A stretch of 62,913 nucleotides of DNA, taken from the NCBI RefSeq assembly GCF_023074175.1, contig NZ_JADPKS010000167.1:1-62913 (forward strand), in the 5' to 3' direction. The number at the start of each line of letters is the position of its first letter. Within the stretch, counting starts at the first letter, position 1. The position numbers were made by a program, and so were the translations under genes. Origin of the DNA: Bradyrhizobium sp. 139 (GTDB lineage: Bacteria > Pseudomonadota > Alphaproteobacteria > Rhizobiales > Xanthobacteraceae). Positions 1 to 10,734 of this stretch are shown in pieces. The notes below the pieces were generated by a model. The model was not told where the DNA came from and made no database searches. It was given only the letters and a program-made list of their open reading frames with translations.

Positions 1-34
1 GAAAGCTCGGCTGATCCCGGCTGACACCGGTCTT

Positions 35-68
35 GAAGGTACGATTCGTCATGCCGAATCGTACCTTC
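35..68. terminator. Perfect 14-bp stem-loop downstream of purH
   Basis: The arms at 35-48 and 55-68 are exact reverse complements (GAAGGTACGATTCG and its partner) around a 6-base loop. It lies about 110 bp past the purH stop, so it could end purH transcription. Neither side has a clear T-run, so a processing or protein-binding role is also possible. Confidence 0.5.
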
Positions 69-94
69 CTTCGCTATAAGAATCTTGCCCAGTC

Positions 95-167
95 TCGAAG
101 CGCAATCCGGGAAACCTGTCGCTGCAGATGCGCTGTCCCGGATTGCGCTGCGCTCCATCCGGGCTAC
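95..167. repeat. Dispersed palindromic repeat, family A
   Basis: This copy ends in the CGCTCCATCCGGGC motif and carries an inverted CGCAATCCGGG arm near its left edge. The same unit recurs at 22573-22657 and 60848-60932, each time between genes. The left arm of this copy is shortened compared with the other two. Confidence 0.7.
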
Positions 168-177
168 CGCTAACCAA

Positions 178-1770
178 TCAGTGCCTGAAATGCCGCGTGC
201 CCGTGAACGCCATCGCGATGCCGTGCTCGTCGGCGGCCTTGATCACCTCGTCGTCGCGCATGGAGCCGCCGGGCTGCACCACGGCGGTGGCGCCGGCCTC
301 GATGCAGGCGAGCATGCCGTCGGCGAACGGGAAGAATGCATCCGATGCCACCACCGAGCCCTTGGTAAGAGGTTCGGCAAGCTTCAGCTCATTGGCTGCA
401 TCCTGCGCCTTTCGTGCCGCGATCCGCGCTGAATCAACCCGGCTCATCTGGCCCGCGCCGATGCCGACGGTGGCAAGATCCTTGGCGTAGATGATCGTGT
501 TGGACTTGACGTGCTTGGCCACACGAAATGCGAACTTGAGATCGCGCATCTCGGCCTCGGTCGGCGCGCGCCTGGTCACGACCTTGAAAATCATGTCGTC
601 GACCACGGCGTTGTCGCGGCTTTGTACGAGCAGGCCGCCTGCGACCGTCTTGGCGGTGAGGCCGGGCGCGCGCGGATCGGGCAGGCTGCCGGCGAGCAGA
701 AGTCGAAGATTCTTGCGCGCGCCGATGATGGCGATCGCCTCCTCGCTGGCATCGGGTGCGATGATCACTTCGGTGAAGATTTTTGTGATCTCGCGCGCGG
801 TGTCGGCGTCGAGTGCGCGGTTCATTGCGATGATGCCGCCGAAGGCCGAGGTGGAATCGCAGGCAAGCGCCTTACGATAGGCGCTGACGAGGTCGGAGCC
901 TTCAGCCGCGCCGCACGGATTGGCGTGCTTGACGATGACGCAGGCCGCGGTGCGCGTGGCGTCGAACTCGCCGATGCACTCATAGGCCGCATCGGTGTCG
1001 TTGATGTTGTTGTAGGAGAGCTCCTTGCCCTGGAGCTGCCGCGCGGTCGAGACGCCCGGCCGCTTGTCGGGCGTCGCATAGAACGCCGCGATCTGGTGCG
1101 GATTCTCGCCATAGCGCAGCGACTGGATCAGCTTGCCGCCGAAGGCGCGGAAGTCGGGCGCGCCAATCTCGAGCTGGCGGTTGAACCAGTTCGAGATCGC
1201 GGCGTCATAGGCCGCAGTGCGCGCATAGGCCTTGGCAGCAAGCCGCCGGCGCAGCTTCAGCGTGGTCGCGCCATTGTTGGCGGCGAGCTCGTCGAGCACG
1301 GCCTGATAGTCCTGCGCCTCGACCACGACGGCGACATCGTCATGGTTCTTCGCCGCGGCGCGGATCATCGCGGGGCCGCCAATGTCGATGTTCTCGATGC
1401 AATCCTCGAAGCCGGAGCCTTTGTCGACGGTCGCCTCGAATGGATAGAGGTTGACGACAAGAAGATCGATCGGCGCGATGCCGTGCGCCTTCATCGCCTC
1501 CGCGTGGTCCTTGTTGTCGCGGATCGCGAGCAGGCCGCCATGCACCTTCGGATGCAGTGTCTTGACGCGGCCGTCCATCATCTCGGGGAAGCCGGTGAGG
1601 TCGGACACGTCCTTCACCTCGAGGCCGGCTGCGGCGATCGCCTTGGCGGTGCCGCCGGTCGAGACCAGCTCGACATCGTGCGCGGCAAGCGCCTTTGCGA
1701 ACTCGATCAGGCCGGTCTTGTCGGAAACGGAAAGCAGGGCGCGGGTGACGCGGCGGGGATGGTCAGTCAT
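178..1770 (-). CDS. purH: Bifunctional AICAR formyltransferase / IMP cyclohydrolase PurH
   Basis: PurH catalyses the last two steps of IMP synthesis in the cytoplasm: formylation of AICAR by 10-formyl-THF, then cyclisation of FAICAR. The protein is 530 residues, normal for the family. The N-terminal MGS-like cyclohydrolase domain (about 10-160) carries STGGTAKAI and KTLHPKVHGG. The transformylase domain (about 200-530) carries RYGENPHQ and the catalytic Lys-His pair in KHANPCG, near residue 282. The ATG at 1770 is preferred over a TTG two codons upstream because AGGA lies about 9 bases before it. It is followed by a hairpin and a repeat, and preceded at 159 bp by the heparinase-like gene on the same strand. 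No truncation is seen. Confidence 0.97.
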   Translation of the reverse strand: MTDHPRRVTRALLSVSDKTGLIEFAKALAAHDVELVSTGGTAKAIAAAGLEVKDVSDLTGFPEMMDGRVKTLHPKVHGGLLAIRDNKDHAEAMKAHGIAPIDLLVVNLYPFEATVDKGSGFEDCIENIDIGGPAMIRAAAKNHDDVAVVVEAQDYQAVLDELAANNGATTLKLRRRLAAKAYARTAAYDAAISNWFNRQLEIGAPDFRAFGGKLIQSLRYGENPHQIAAFYATPDKRPGVSTARQLQGKELSYNNINDTDAAYECIGEFDATRTAACVIVKHANPCGAAEGSDLVSAYRKALACDSTSAFGGIIAMNRALDADTAREITKIFTEVIIAPDASEEAIAIIGARKNLRLLLAGSLPDPRAPGLTAKTVAGGLLVQSRDNAVVDDMIFKVVTRRAPTEAEMRDLKFAFRVAKHVKSNTIIYAKDLATVGIGAGQMSRVDSARIAARKAQDAANELKLAEPLTKGSVVASDAFFPFADGMLACIEAGATAVVQPGGSMRDDEVIKAADEHGIAMAFTGTRHFRH

Positions 1771-1935
1771 GAGCAAGATCCTCTGTTAAGGGAGTCCCTA
1801 TGCCCAGGCGCGCGGCAGCTATGTCCCGCGCTTCCCGATGGTGCTCCATCCAAGGTCGCCAGTCGCGCGAGCGAGGGCTCGATAGCAGTTTTCGACGCGC
1901 TTCACAACGATCAGATAGAGCTGAGATACGCGCGT

Positions 1936-3696
1936 CTACAGCGGAAGTTCCGGCTCGCGCCGGGCGTTGCGGCGGGCATTGGTCACCGCCGGCGAGGCGC
2001 TCGATCGGACAAAGCTCCAGCGGATCGACGGCGCCTGCCGCGCATCCTGCCGGATCACGATCTGCCCGGTGCGGCGCGGACCGTCATTGCCGGCCAGGAA
2101 CACGCTGTCCTCGAGGTCGACCTTGTCGTCCAATGCTTCAAAGGTCCAGACGTCGCGGTTCGGCAGCACAAGCATGACGCCGCGAGCATCCGACAGCCGG
2201 CTCGCCTTCACCGCCGGATGTAAATGGAAGCGCAGCGCGAAATCGGCATCCGCGCCCTTGAAGCGTCCACCCTGCGGCGGCGACAGCGTGTCCTCGCCGT
2301 CGATGCGCGCGCCGTCATTGGCGATCATCAGCACGCGGCGATGGATCGCGCCGAATTTCGCGAGATAGCCGTCATGCGAGGTCGTGAGCAGCGTGCCGTT
2401 CTGAACGACCTCGCGATAGCTCTCGACCTCGACAGGTCCGCTGGTGACGGGCGAGCCGTGCAAGAGGCGCTTCATCGCCGACATCTCGACGAACTGGCAT
2501 GAGGAGGTGTCGCGATAGGTCAACGTTGAATGTGCCGCCGTGCCGCGCGCGAACGGTCGCCAATTGTCGCGCCCCGTCGTCGGCATGCCGCAATTGGTGA
2601 CGATGCGGCTGATGCCGGAGGACAATTCGAACGACAGGCAGCCGGCATGGGCGTCGTGGCTGACGCCGGCCGGCGGCGGCGGGCCGGTGTCGATGATCAG
2701 CGTGGTCTGGCCGGCGTCGAGGCGCTGGAAACCCGTATGCGGCATGTTCGCCATCGGCGTGCCGTGGGTGTCGTCATAGGCGAGCAACGTGGCGAGCAGG
2801 TCCGAAGACGTCGCGCTCATGCCGTTGAACAGCGCGAAATTGCCGTCGCCGTGCCGGAAGAAGCGCAGCATGGGCATCATGCGGTCGATCGCGTTGAGCA
2901 GCGCCGGCGGTGGCGCGATGTTCCTTGCGGCAAAAGTCTGCCGCAGCGGCAACAGGTCGATCAAGAGTTCGATCAGCGCGCCCGGATTGCGCGAGATGTG
3001 GCCGCCGTCGGGCAGGATCTGCCGCTGCAACTCGTCCGAGAGCTTTTTCGAGGCATTGCGGATGTGCCGCGCCTGGTTGGCAAGGCACAGCGCCGCGTAG
3101 CACAGCGCGATCAGCACCTGGAGCTTCGGCACCCCGTCGGGAATATTGATCATGGTGTAGCGGAGGAAACGGATCTCCCGCGCCAGCGCCCGCAGATAGC
3201 GGCGGTAGAACTTGTTATCGGTGTCGTTGAGCACCAGCGGCGCCTGCGACAGCAGCGAGATCACACGCCGCGCCAGCACGTCGGCACGTCGCGCGACGGC
3301 GCGGCGCTTGTTGGCGGGGTTGGCGATCCAGTCCTCGACCAGCGCGCGCGCATTGGCCCGCGTCAGCGCGGTGTCGGCGGCGCGCAAATGGCGCAGCCAG
3401 CCGAAGCCGAGCAGCGCGACCTCCCAGTCTTCGGACGGCGGTTCGAGATCGAAGATCGAGCGGCCGTGGCAATTGACGATCTTGCCGGCGAAGACGAAGC
3501 GGCCGGCATAGATCTCTGCGGCGCGGGTCGCATCCGCCGTGCGCAGGTCGTGCGGCGCGATGATGAGCCGGTCGGTGCGGCCGGGCCAGACCCGCGACAG
3601 CGCAACGGAACCGCCGCTCGCGCGCGCGAGCATGTTCCGCGCGAAGCGGTTCATCACCAGCGTCGAGATACGTCTTCTGCGTTGAGCGACCGACAC
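1936..3696 (-). CDS. Heparinase II/III family protein
   Basis: This protein of about 586 residues matches the alphaproteobacterial heparinase II/III-like family, whose members are presumed polysaccharide lyases. The N-terminal half is helical, with Trp- and Arg-rich segments (for example EDWEVALLGFGWLRHL). The C-terminal half (about 320-560) is the beta-rich heparinase domain, with SHDAHAGCLSFELSSG and RDNWRPFARGTAAHSTL. No signal peptide is evident, which is odd for a lyase acting on extracellular polymer. A GTG at 3696 is preceded by an AAGGCAAGGC purine-rich stretch; an in-frame ATG further up (3747) would add 17 arginine-rich residues and is less likely. It lies between rsmB and purH on the same strand. 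Substrate unknown. Confidence 0.85.
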   Translation of the reverse strand: MSVAQRRRRISTLVMNRFARNMLARASGGSVALSRVWPGRTDRLIIAPHDLRTADATRAAEIYAGRFVFAGKIVNCHGRSIFDLEPPSEDWEVALLGFGWLRHLRAADTALTRANARALVEDWIANPANKRRAVARRADVLARRVISLLSQAPLVLNDTDNKFYRRYLRALAREIRFLRYTMINIPDGVPKLQVLIALCYAALCLANQARHIRNASKKLSDELQRQILPDGGHISRNPGALIELLIDLLPLRQTFAARNIAPPPALLNAIDRMMPMLRFFRHGDGNFALFNGMSATSSDLLATLLAYDDTHGTPMANMPHTGFQRLDAGQTTLIIDTGPPPPAGVSHDAHAGCLSFELSSGISRIVTNCGMPTTGRDNWRPFARGTAAHSTLTYRDTSSCQFVEMSAMKRLLHGSPVTSGPVEVESYREVVQNGTLLTTSHDGYLAKFGAIHRRVLMIANDGARIDGEDTLSPPQGGRFKGADADFALRFHLHPAVKASRLSDARGVMLVLPNRDVWTFEALDDKVDLEDSVFLAGNDGPRRTGQIVIRQDARQAPSIRWSFVRSSASPAVTNARRNARREPELPL

Positions 3697-3812
3697 GCCT
3701 TGCCTTGAAGGGGGGAGAGGATTCCGACGAATCCTTATTAATCCCAAAATCGGACGACCGACACCATCTTGAAGGGTCGCGAATCAGCGTTGTCGCAAAA
3801 ACCGGTGCAAAA

Positions 3813-5159
3813 TCAGGATTTAACGAGCCGGGCCGCGTAGAAACCGTCGAGCCCGCCGAGCTTGGGATCGGCGTTCGGCAGATGGCTGGGCAGGGTGCGC
3901 AGGTCGCCCTCAATGGTAACGATCTCGCTGAGCCCCGAGACCTCGGAGGCTTCGATCGGCACACGGCGCAGGCCAGCCTCAGTGGCCAGCAGTGCCGCGA
4001 TCGCCTGCTCGCCCTCTTCGGGTTCCAGTGAACAGGTGCAGTAGACCAGCGTCCCGCCCGGTTTAAGCAACGAGACGGATTTCTTCAGCAGCCGCTGCTG
4101 GAGCGCGGTCAGGGTCGCGACGTCGGATTCCTGCCGGAGCCATGCGACGTCGGGATGGCGTCGGATCGTGCCGGTCGATGTGCAGGGCGCATCGATCAGG
4201 ATGCCGTCGAAGCTTTCGGCAGGGCCGGCCCATTCCGCGGCGTCGGCGACGACAGTCTCGGCCCGGAGCGACAGCCGCGTCAGATTCTCGCGCAAACGGG
4301 CCACCCGGGCGGGTGAGCGGTCGATCGCCGTGACATGCGCGCCGGCTTGCGCCAATTGCGCGGTCTTGCCGCCGGGGGCGGCGCAGAGATCGGCAATGGA
4401 CTTGCCCTTGACGTCGCCGAACAGACGCGCCGGCAGCGCGGCGGCGGCGTCCTGCACCCACCATTGTCCTTCGGCAAAGCCCGGCAACATGGTCACCGAG
4501 CCGTGCAGCAGCATCCGTACCGTCCCGGTCGGCAGCGTCTCGCCATGCAGGCGGCTTGCCCATTGCGCGGCGTCCGACTTCACGGTGAGATCGAGCGACG
4601 GCTCGTGGCCGAGCGCCAGCGCCATGTCCCTTGCGGTCGCCTCGCCGTAATGCGCGCTCCAGCGCGCGAGCAGCCAGGGCGGCAGGTCCAGCGATTGCGT
4701 GGCAACTTCATCCACCAGCGCCTTGCCCTCGCGCGCGCAACGGCGCAGCACGGCATTGACGAGGCCGGCATAGCGCGCGGCGCGCCGGTCGGATTGCACG
4801 AGGCGGACGGAAAGATCGACCGCGGCGTGATCGGGCACGTCCATCCAGAGGATCTGCGCGGCGCCGATCAGGAGCGCGCTCTGTGCGCGCGGCGCTTCGG
4901 AGGGAATGCCCTTGTCGAGCAGGCGGGACAGCACATGGCCGAGGGTGCCGAGCCGGCGCAGCACGGTCGCGACCAGGCGGCGCATCAGCGCGCGGTCGCG
5001 GTCGGCCAGCGTCTTCAGTCCGGGATGGGCACCGCCGCCGTCGAGTTGGTCATCGAGCGTGCGGTGCTTGTGCAGCACGCCGTCGACGATGTCGGCGGCA
5101 ATCCGCCGCGCCGCGAGACCGGGCACTTCGGAGGGAGGAGCGAAACGTTGAGATGGCAT
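3813..5159 (-). CDS. rsmB: 16S rRNA (cytosine-967-C5)-methyltransferase RsmB (Sun/Fmu family)
   Basis: RsmB uses SAM to methylate C967 of 16S rRNA. The protein has 448 residues. The N-terminal NusB-like RNA-binding domain (about 15-140) is followed by a Rossmann methyltransferase domain. SAM motif I is visible in ADLCAAPGGKTAQLA. The two cysteines of m5C methyltransferases are present: motif IV DAPCTSTGT and motif VI YCTCSLEPEEGE. The ATG at 5159 (MPSQRF) is chosen because the 19 upstream in-frame residues look random. The gene is followed after about 115 bp by the heparinase-like gene on the same strand. Confidence 0.95.
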   Translation of the reverse strand: MPSQRFAPPSEVPGLAARRIAADIVDGVLHKHRTLDDQLDGGGAHPGLKTLADRDRALMRRLVATVLRRLGTLGHVLSRLLDKGIPSEAPRAQSALLIGAAQILWMDVPDHAAVDLSVRLVQSDRRAARYAGLVNAVLRRCAREGKALVDEVATQSLDLPPWLLARWSAHYGEATARDMALALGHEPSLDLTVKSDAAQWASRLHGETLPTGTVRMLLHGSVTMLPGFAEGQWWVQDAAAALPARLFGDVKGKSIADLCAAPGGKTAQLAQAGAHVTAIDRSPARVARLRENLTRLSLRAETVVADAAEWAGPAESFDGILIDAPCTSTGTIRRHPDVAWLRQESDVATLTALQQRLLKKSVSLLKPGGTLVYCTCSLEPEEGEQAIAALLATEAGLRRVPIEASEVSGLSEIVTIEGDLRTLPSHLPNADPKLGGLDGFYAARLVKS

Positions 5160-5344
5160 GCGGCTTAAGGTTCTTAGCGAGCGGCAGTTCCGCCGAAGGG
5201 GCGCATGCCTTAACAACCCATCTTTGGCACGCGAATATGCCGAATGTAAGAATCGTCTCTCGCATTTTCAGCCCGTGACAACCATTTCAGCAATGCGTTA
5301 TTGCAAGTCGCGCACGCCGCGACCCTGCGCTAGGACCCCGGACG

Positions 5345-5542
5345 ATGAGTGACCAGCCCTCCGTTCCCGATCGCAAGCTGCTCTCGCCGGCCGCCCAGCG
5401 CGCGCTGGCCGAAGCCGAGGCTCGCCGGCGGGCCGCGGCTGCCCAACCCAAAGCGGCGCCAAAGGAGTTGCAGGGGCCGAAGGGACCCGAGCCCACCCGT
5501 TACGGCGACTGGGAGCGCAAAGGCATCGCCTCGGATTTCTGA
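5345..5542 (+). CDS. DUF1674 / SDHAF4-like small protein
   Basis: This 65-residue protein has an Ala/Arg-rich charged first half. It ends in the family signature PTRYGDWERKGIASDF, which defines DUF1674. Mitochondrial SDHAF4, in the same family, helps flavinylated SdhA assemble into succinate dehydrogenase; a bacterial counterpart role is an inference from the family. There is no signal peptide, so it is probably cytoplasmic. It stands alone on plus between rsmB (divergent) and the nuclease gene 83 bp downstream. Confidence 0.85.
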   Translation: MSDQPSVPDRKLLSPAAQRALAEAEARRRAAAAQPKAAPKELQGPKGPEPTRYGDWERKGIASDF

Positions 5543-5625
5543 GACTCCAGTTTTGAAGTTCCGATTTGAAGCTCCGGTTTGAAGCTCTCTTGCCGCTCCG
5601 GCCGACTCAGCCCTAGCGTGCGCGG

Positions 5626-6216
5626 ATGTCGCGTTTCGACCCCAGCCATCCATCTCGGCCTTCTTACAGCGGCTCGCCATTCGGCCGCCGCTTCTCCGGA
5701 TTGTTGCCCTGGATGTTCGTGGTCGGCGTCGCGCTTGCGGCCGTGCTCATCTTCCGCCATGGGACGAACTGGCCTGTTCCGCGCGCGGATGGCGATCGCA
5801 CGCGGGACGCCGAGATCGTTCTCCAGCAGGCCGGCCATCCCGATCGTCGCGAACCGGTCGATGTCATCCGCACCGTCGACGGCGACACTTTTCTCGCGCG
5901 CATTCGTCAGCGCCACGGCCGCGATCTCGTCGTGCGCGTTCGCCTGCGCGGCATCGATGCGCCCGAGATGAAGGCGTCCTGCCAGGAGGAGTTGGACAAG
6001 GCCGAAGCTGCGGCTCGCGCGCTACGCGATCTGCTCGGCCAGGGCGGCGTGATGATCACCAATCTTGGCCCCGACAAATACGGCCGCGTTCTCGCCGATG
6101 TCACGACCAGGAGAACGGCCAGCGTCTCGGCGGCGTTGCTCGCCGGCGGCTATGCGCGGAGCTACAATGGCGGCCATCGCGACGGCTGGTGCGCGCGCAG
6201 CTGGCGCTTCTGGTAA
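5626..6216 (+). CDS. Membrane-anchored thermonuclease (SNase-like) family protein
   Basis: This 196-residue protein has a short cytoplasmic N-terminus and one transmembrane segment at about 26-44 (LLPWMFVVGVALAAVLIF). A staphylococcal-nuclease fold domain follows at about 77-190. Family motifs are VIRTVDGDTFLARI, VRLRGIDAPEM and DKYGRVLADV, which supply the acidic Ca2+-binding and arginine catalytic positions of SNase. The catalytic domain should face the periplasm. The C-terminus ends in the DGWC..SWRFW pattern common to bacterial members. A bidirectional hairpin terminator follows directly, shared with the convergent L,D-transpeptidase gene. Confidence 0.9.
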   Translation: MSRFDPSHPSRPSYSGSPFGRRFSGLLPWMFVVGVALAAVLIFRHGTNWPVPRADGDRTRDAEIVLQQAGHPDRREPVDVIRTVDGDTFLARIRQRHGRDLVVRVRLRGIDAPEMKASCQEELDKAEAAARALRDLLGQGGVMITNLGPDKYGRVLADVTTRRTASVSAALLAGGYARSYNGGHRDGWCARSWRFW

Positions 6217-6217
6217 C

Positions 6218-6256
6218 AAAAAAGCCGCGTCGAAGGACGCGGCTCTTGCCGTTTTG
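6218..6256. terminator. Bidirectional intrinsic terminator
   Basis: An 8-bp perfect GC stem (GCCGCGTC at 6224-6231, GACGCGGC at 6236-6243) with a GAAG loop is flanked by an A-run on the left and a T-run on the right. It serves the nuclease gene on plus and the L,D-transpeptidase gene on minus. Confidence 0.85.
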
Positions 6257-6271
6257 CCCTGATCCCGGCGA

Positions 6272-6787
6272 TCAGCGCGCCACGACCACCGTCGTGCCGA
6301 CGGAGACGCGGCCGTAGAGATCGGTAATGTCGTCGTTGAGCATGCGGATGCAGCCATAGGAGACGAAGCCGCCGACCGAACCCGGCACGTTGGTGCCGTG
6401 GATGGCGTATTCGCCGCCGGCCAGCGTCATCGCGGCGACGCCCATCGGGTTGCGCGGCGAGCCGCCCGGAATGACGTCGGGGATGCTGGGCTTGTCGCGC
6501 TTCACTTCCGCAGGCGGCGACCATGCCGGGTTGCGATACTTGCCGTCGATGCGGGTGGTGCCGGCCCATTGCTTGCCGGACTTGCCGACGCCGACCGGAT
6601 AGCGCACGGCGTGGCCGCTATCGAGGATGAGATAGAGCCGCCGCTCGCTGGTTTTGACCACGATGGTACCCGGCGAATAGTCGGCCAGGTGCGCCCCCAC
6701 CATTTCCGGCCGCGCCTGCGCCGCCGTCGACATCAAGATCCCAATCCCGATGGTGGCGGCCAGTGCCACAGCAATCCTCATCGACAT
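6272..6787 (-). CDS. L,D-transpeptidase (YkuD domain), exported
   Basis: Cross-links peptidoglycan 3-3, or attaches proteins to it, in the periplasm. The 171-residue protein starts with a cleavable signal peptide (MSMRIAVALAATIGIGILMSTAAQA). The YkuD domain begins near residue 40 and contains HGTN followed by the SYGCIRM active-site motif with the nucleophilic cysteine. The ATG at 6787 has AGGGGA seven bases upstream. Upstream in-frame codons extend to 7075 but do not look like a signal peptide or domain, so they are left out. It is convergent with the nuclease gene and shares its terminator. Confidence 0.92.
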   Translation of the reverse strand: MSMRIAVALAATIGIGILMSTAAQARPEMVGAHLADYSPGTIVVKTSERRLYLILDSGHAVRYPVGVGKSGKQWAGTTRIDGKYRNPAWSPPAEVKRDKPSIPDVIPGGSPRNPMGVAAMTLAGGEYAIHGTNVPGSVGGFVSYGCIRMLNDDITDLYGRVSVGTTVVVAR

Positions 6788-7097
6788 CAATTTTCCCCTT
6801 GCCCCAAACGGACCGTCCAAATTGACGCAAAACCGGCCATCGCCAGCTCGCCAAGTCCCCGTGAAGGGACATTCTTGACCGCGCTTGTTAACCGGATGGT
6901 TTCCACGCACGGCCGCCGAAGGCCAGTCAGCAGGGGGAACAAAGAAAATGTTCGAAATAAAGTAAATGACCTGAAAACAACACTCGGCCGGAAAGATGCG
7001 GGGGGCAGCGGCGCGCGCCCTGACAAGCGCGTGAGGATGTGAACCGCCGTCATTCCGAGGCACACAGTCGCGCACCCCGGAATGACTGATGATGAAC
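6788..7097. other. 310-bp intergenic region upstream of the L,D-transpeptidase
   Basis: No gene is supported here. The left part is the likely promoter region of the minus-strand L,D-transpeptidase: an A/T-rich stretch around 6945-6985 stands out. Short hairpins are visible (GTCCC/GGGAC near 6855-6871; GGCC/GGCC near 6911-6924). The right edge (7049-7086) is a family C repeat copy. Confidence 0.5.
7049..7086. repeat. Dispersed repeat, family C (short copy)
   Basis: Starts GTCATTCCGAGG and ends CCCCGGAATGAC, so the ends are inverted. Longer copies lie at 34291-34379 and 43920-43995. Confidence 0.6.
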
Positions 7098-9044
<1,947 letters not shown>

Positions 9045-9441
9045 GCTTCCCTCCAGATACGGCATGCCGAGCCCAGGTGACCGGCGAGCCGACTTCATCG
9101 TTGAACCGATTATGCGTCGGGCTAACCGGGCCCGACAAGGAGCACAAGCTGGACCTTCGGCGAGCGGCCGGCCATGCGGAGGATCGAGACCATTTGGAGC
9201 GACTGTCGCAGATCTGAAACAGACCGGGGCGGCCTTCCGGGTCTTTACCTAACCCCCGGAAGGGCCCACGCAGGGCGCCATGCACCCTGCGGAGGTATTT
9301 AGTGACCGCTTCTCACTGATTCGGGACTCGCAATACGGTTCGGAACACCCTAAATGGCCAAACCGGGTCCAACGAGGCCCCCGGAACAAAAATCAGAACG
9401 ATTGCATTGTCCGGTAACAGGCAGGGCTAAGGCGTAAGACT
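9045..9441. other. 397-bp divergent intergenic region, acs / topoisomerase IB
   Basis: No ORF is supported. It should carry the promoters of both divergent genes. Two inverted repeats are visible: a strong stem at 9231-9266 and a 7-bp stem (CGCAGGG at 9269-9275, CCCTGCG at 9285-9291). The right half is A-rich just before the topoisomerase gene. Confidence 0.5.
9231..9266 (-). promoter_or_regulatory. GC-rich stem-loop upstream of acs
   Basis: GGCCTTCCGGG (9231-9241) pairs with CCCGGAAGGGCC (9255-9266), with a single-base bulge and a 13-base loop. It lies 187 bp upstream of the acs start. If the acs transcript begins further out, it sits in its leader. Its role is not determined. Confidence 0.35.
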
Positions 9442-10611
9442 ATGATGGATCAGCGGAATCTCGGGACGATGCGGCCCGCTTCAGCCGATCCTGTAGCCAT
9501 TGCACTCGCCAAAGCCCTCGGACAATGGCCGAAACCCGCCGCTTTCAGGCGCCCAAGCCCGAAGAGGGCCTTCGACTCGGCGCCCGCGGCGACGGTCGAG
9601 GCCCTCGCCAAGGAGCTCGGCCTGCGGCTCGGCGACCAGAACGGGCTGACGATTCGGCGCATCAGGCGCGGCAAGGGCTATTCCTTCGTCCGTCCCAACG
9701 GCGCGCATATCCGCGACGCCCGCACCATCCGCCGGCTGCACGCCATGGCGGTGCCGCCGGCCTATCGCGAGGTGCGTTACTCGGCTGATCCGAGCTCGCA
9801 TCTCCAGGCGGTGGGACGCGATGCCGCGGGCCGGCTGCAATATCGCTATCACGCCGACTGGGAAAAGGTCCGCGAGCACCGCAAGGCCCACCGTCTGGAA
9901 AAGCTCGTCGGCGCGCTGCCAAAGATCCGGCGCAAGGTCTCGATGTTTCTCTCGGGCGACGAGCCGACGCGTGAATTCGCACTCTCCGCCGTGATCGAGC
10001 TGATCGCGCGCACGGCGATCCGCCCCGGCAACGAATCCTATGCGCGCCTCAATGGCACGCGTGGCGCCACCACGCTGCTGAAGTCCAACGTGTCGCTGGA
10101 AGACGACAGCTTCGTGCTGACCTTCAAGGCCAAGGGCGGTAAGGCGGTGCGCAAGGAGTGCGACGCGGCCAAGCTGGTGCGTGCCATCGGCATCCTGAAC
10201 GGCGTTCCCGGCAAGCGCATGTTCCAGTATCGCGACGCCTACGGCATCGTGCGCGCGGTCAGCACCACGCAGGTCAACGCGTTTCTGCGGGAGATCGCCG
10301 GCATCAAGATTTCGCTGAAGGATTTTCGCACGCTGATGGCGTCCGCCGTCGTGGTGGAATCGCTGTCGCGGATCACGCCGGCGAGCAGCCAGCGCGGCCG
10401 CAAGAAGCAGGTGCTGGCCGCGATCCGCGCCGCAGCCGACAAGCTCTCCAATACGCCGGCGATCTGCCGCAAGAGCTACGTCCACGACACCATCGTCACT
10501 GCCTTCGAGGACGGTATCCTCGAACGCTTCGCTGCGACCATGAAGGGCCAGCGTTCGCAGGCCAGGCGCGAGCAACTTTTGCAGCAGGTGGTGGCGACCG
10601 CGGCGGTTTAG
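9442..10611 (+). CDS. DNA topoisomerase IB (poxvirus/bacterial type)
   Basis: Relaxes supercoils through a 3'-phosphotyrosyl intermediate. The 389-residue protein has the N-terminal Topoisom_I_N_2 region (RRIRRGKGYSFVRPNG, YRYHADWEKVREHRKAHRL, about 65-160) and a C-terminal catalytic domain. Catalytic positions visible are Arg194 in TAIRPGNESYA, a lysine in KAKGGK, Arg296 in LKDFRTL, and Tyr346 in NTPAICRKSYVH. Asn337 stands where eukaryotic enzymes have His, as in Deinococcus TopIB. The N-terminal 40 residues are a variable extension. It stands alone on plus, followed by a family D repeat. Confidence 0.93.
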   Translation: MMDQRNLGTMRPASADPVAIALAKALGQWPKPAAFRRPSPKRAFDSAPAATVEALAKELGLRLGDQNGLTIRRIRRGKGYSFVRPNGAHIRDARTIRRLHAMAVPPAYREVRYSADPSSHLQAVGRDAAGRLQYRYHADWEKVREHRKAHRLEKLVGALPKIRRKVSMFLSGDEPTREFALSAVIELIARTAIRPGNESYARLNGTRGATTLLKSNVSLEDDSFVLTFKAKGGKAVRKECDAAKLVRAIGILNGVPGKRMFQYRDAYGIVRAVSTTQVNAFLREIAGIKISLKDFRTLMASAVVVESLSRITPASSQRGRKKQVLAAIRAAADKLSNTPAICRKSYVHDTIVTAFEDGILERFAATMKGQRSQARREQLLQQVVATAAV

Positions 10612-10622
10612 CGTTGTGCTGC

Positions 10623-10718
10623 CGTAGGATGGGCAAAGGCGCGCTTGCGCCGTGCCCACCATTCCAGCAAGAATCGAGTGCGAGAGCGGTGGGCACGCTT
10701 CCGCTTTGCCCACCTACG
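10623..10718. repeat. Dispersed inverted repeat, family D
   Basis: Begins CGTAGGATGGGCAAAGGCGC and ends TTTGCCCACCTACG, giving inverted ends. Internal GTGCCCACC / GGTGGGCAC segments form a second inner pair. It lies between the convergent topoisomerase and SRPBCC genes. Only one copy is in this window. Confidence 0.6.
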
Positions 10719-10734
10719 AGTCCTATGTCTTATC

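Noticed and set aside
511..2223. Long open plus-strand frame of 570 codons
   Set aside because: It is antisense to purH and part of the heparinase gene. Its translation is low-complexity, Arg/Gly/Asp-rich and matches no family, as expected of a GC-rich shadow frame.
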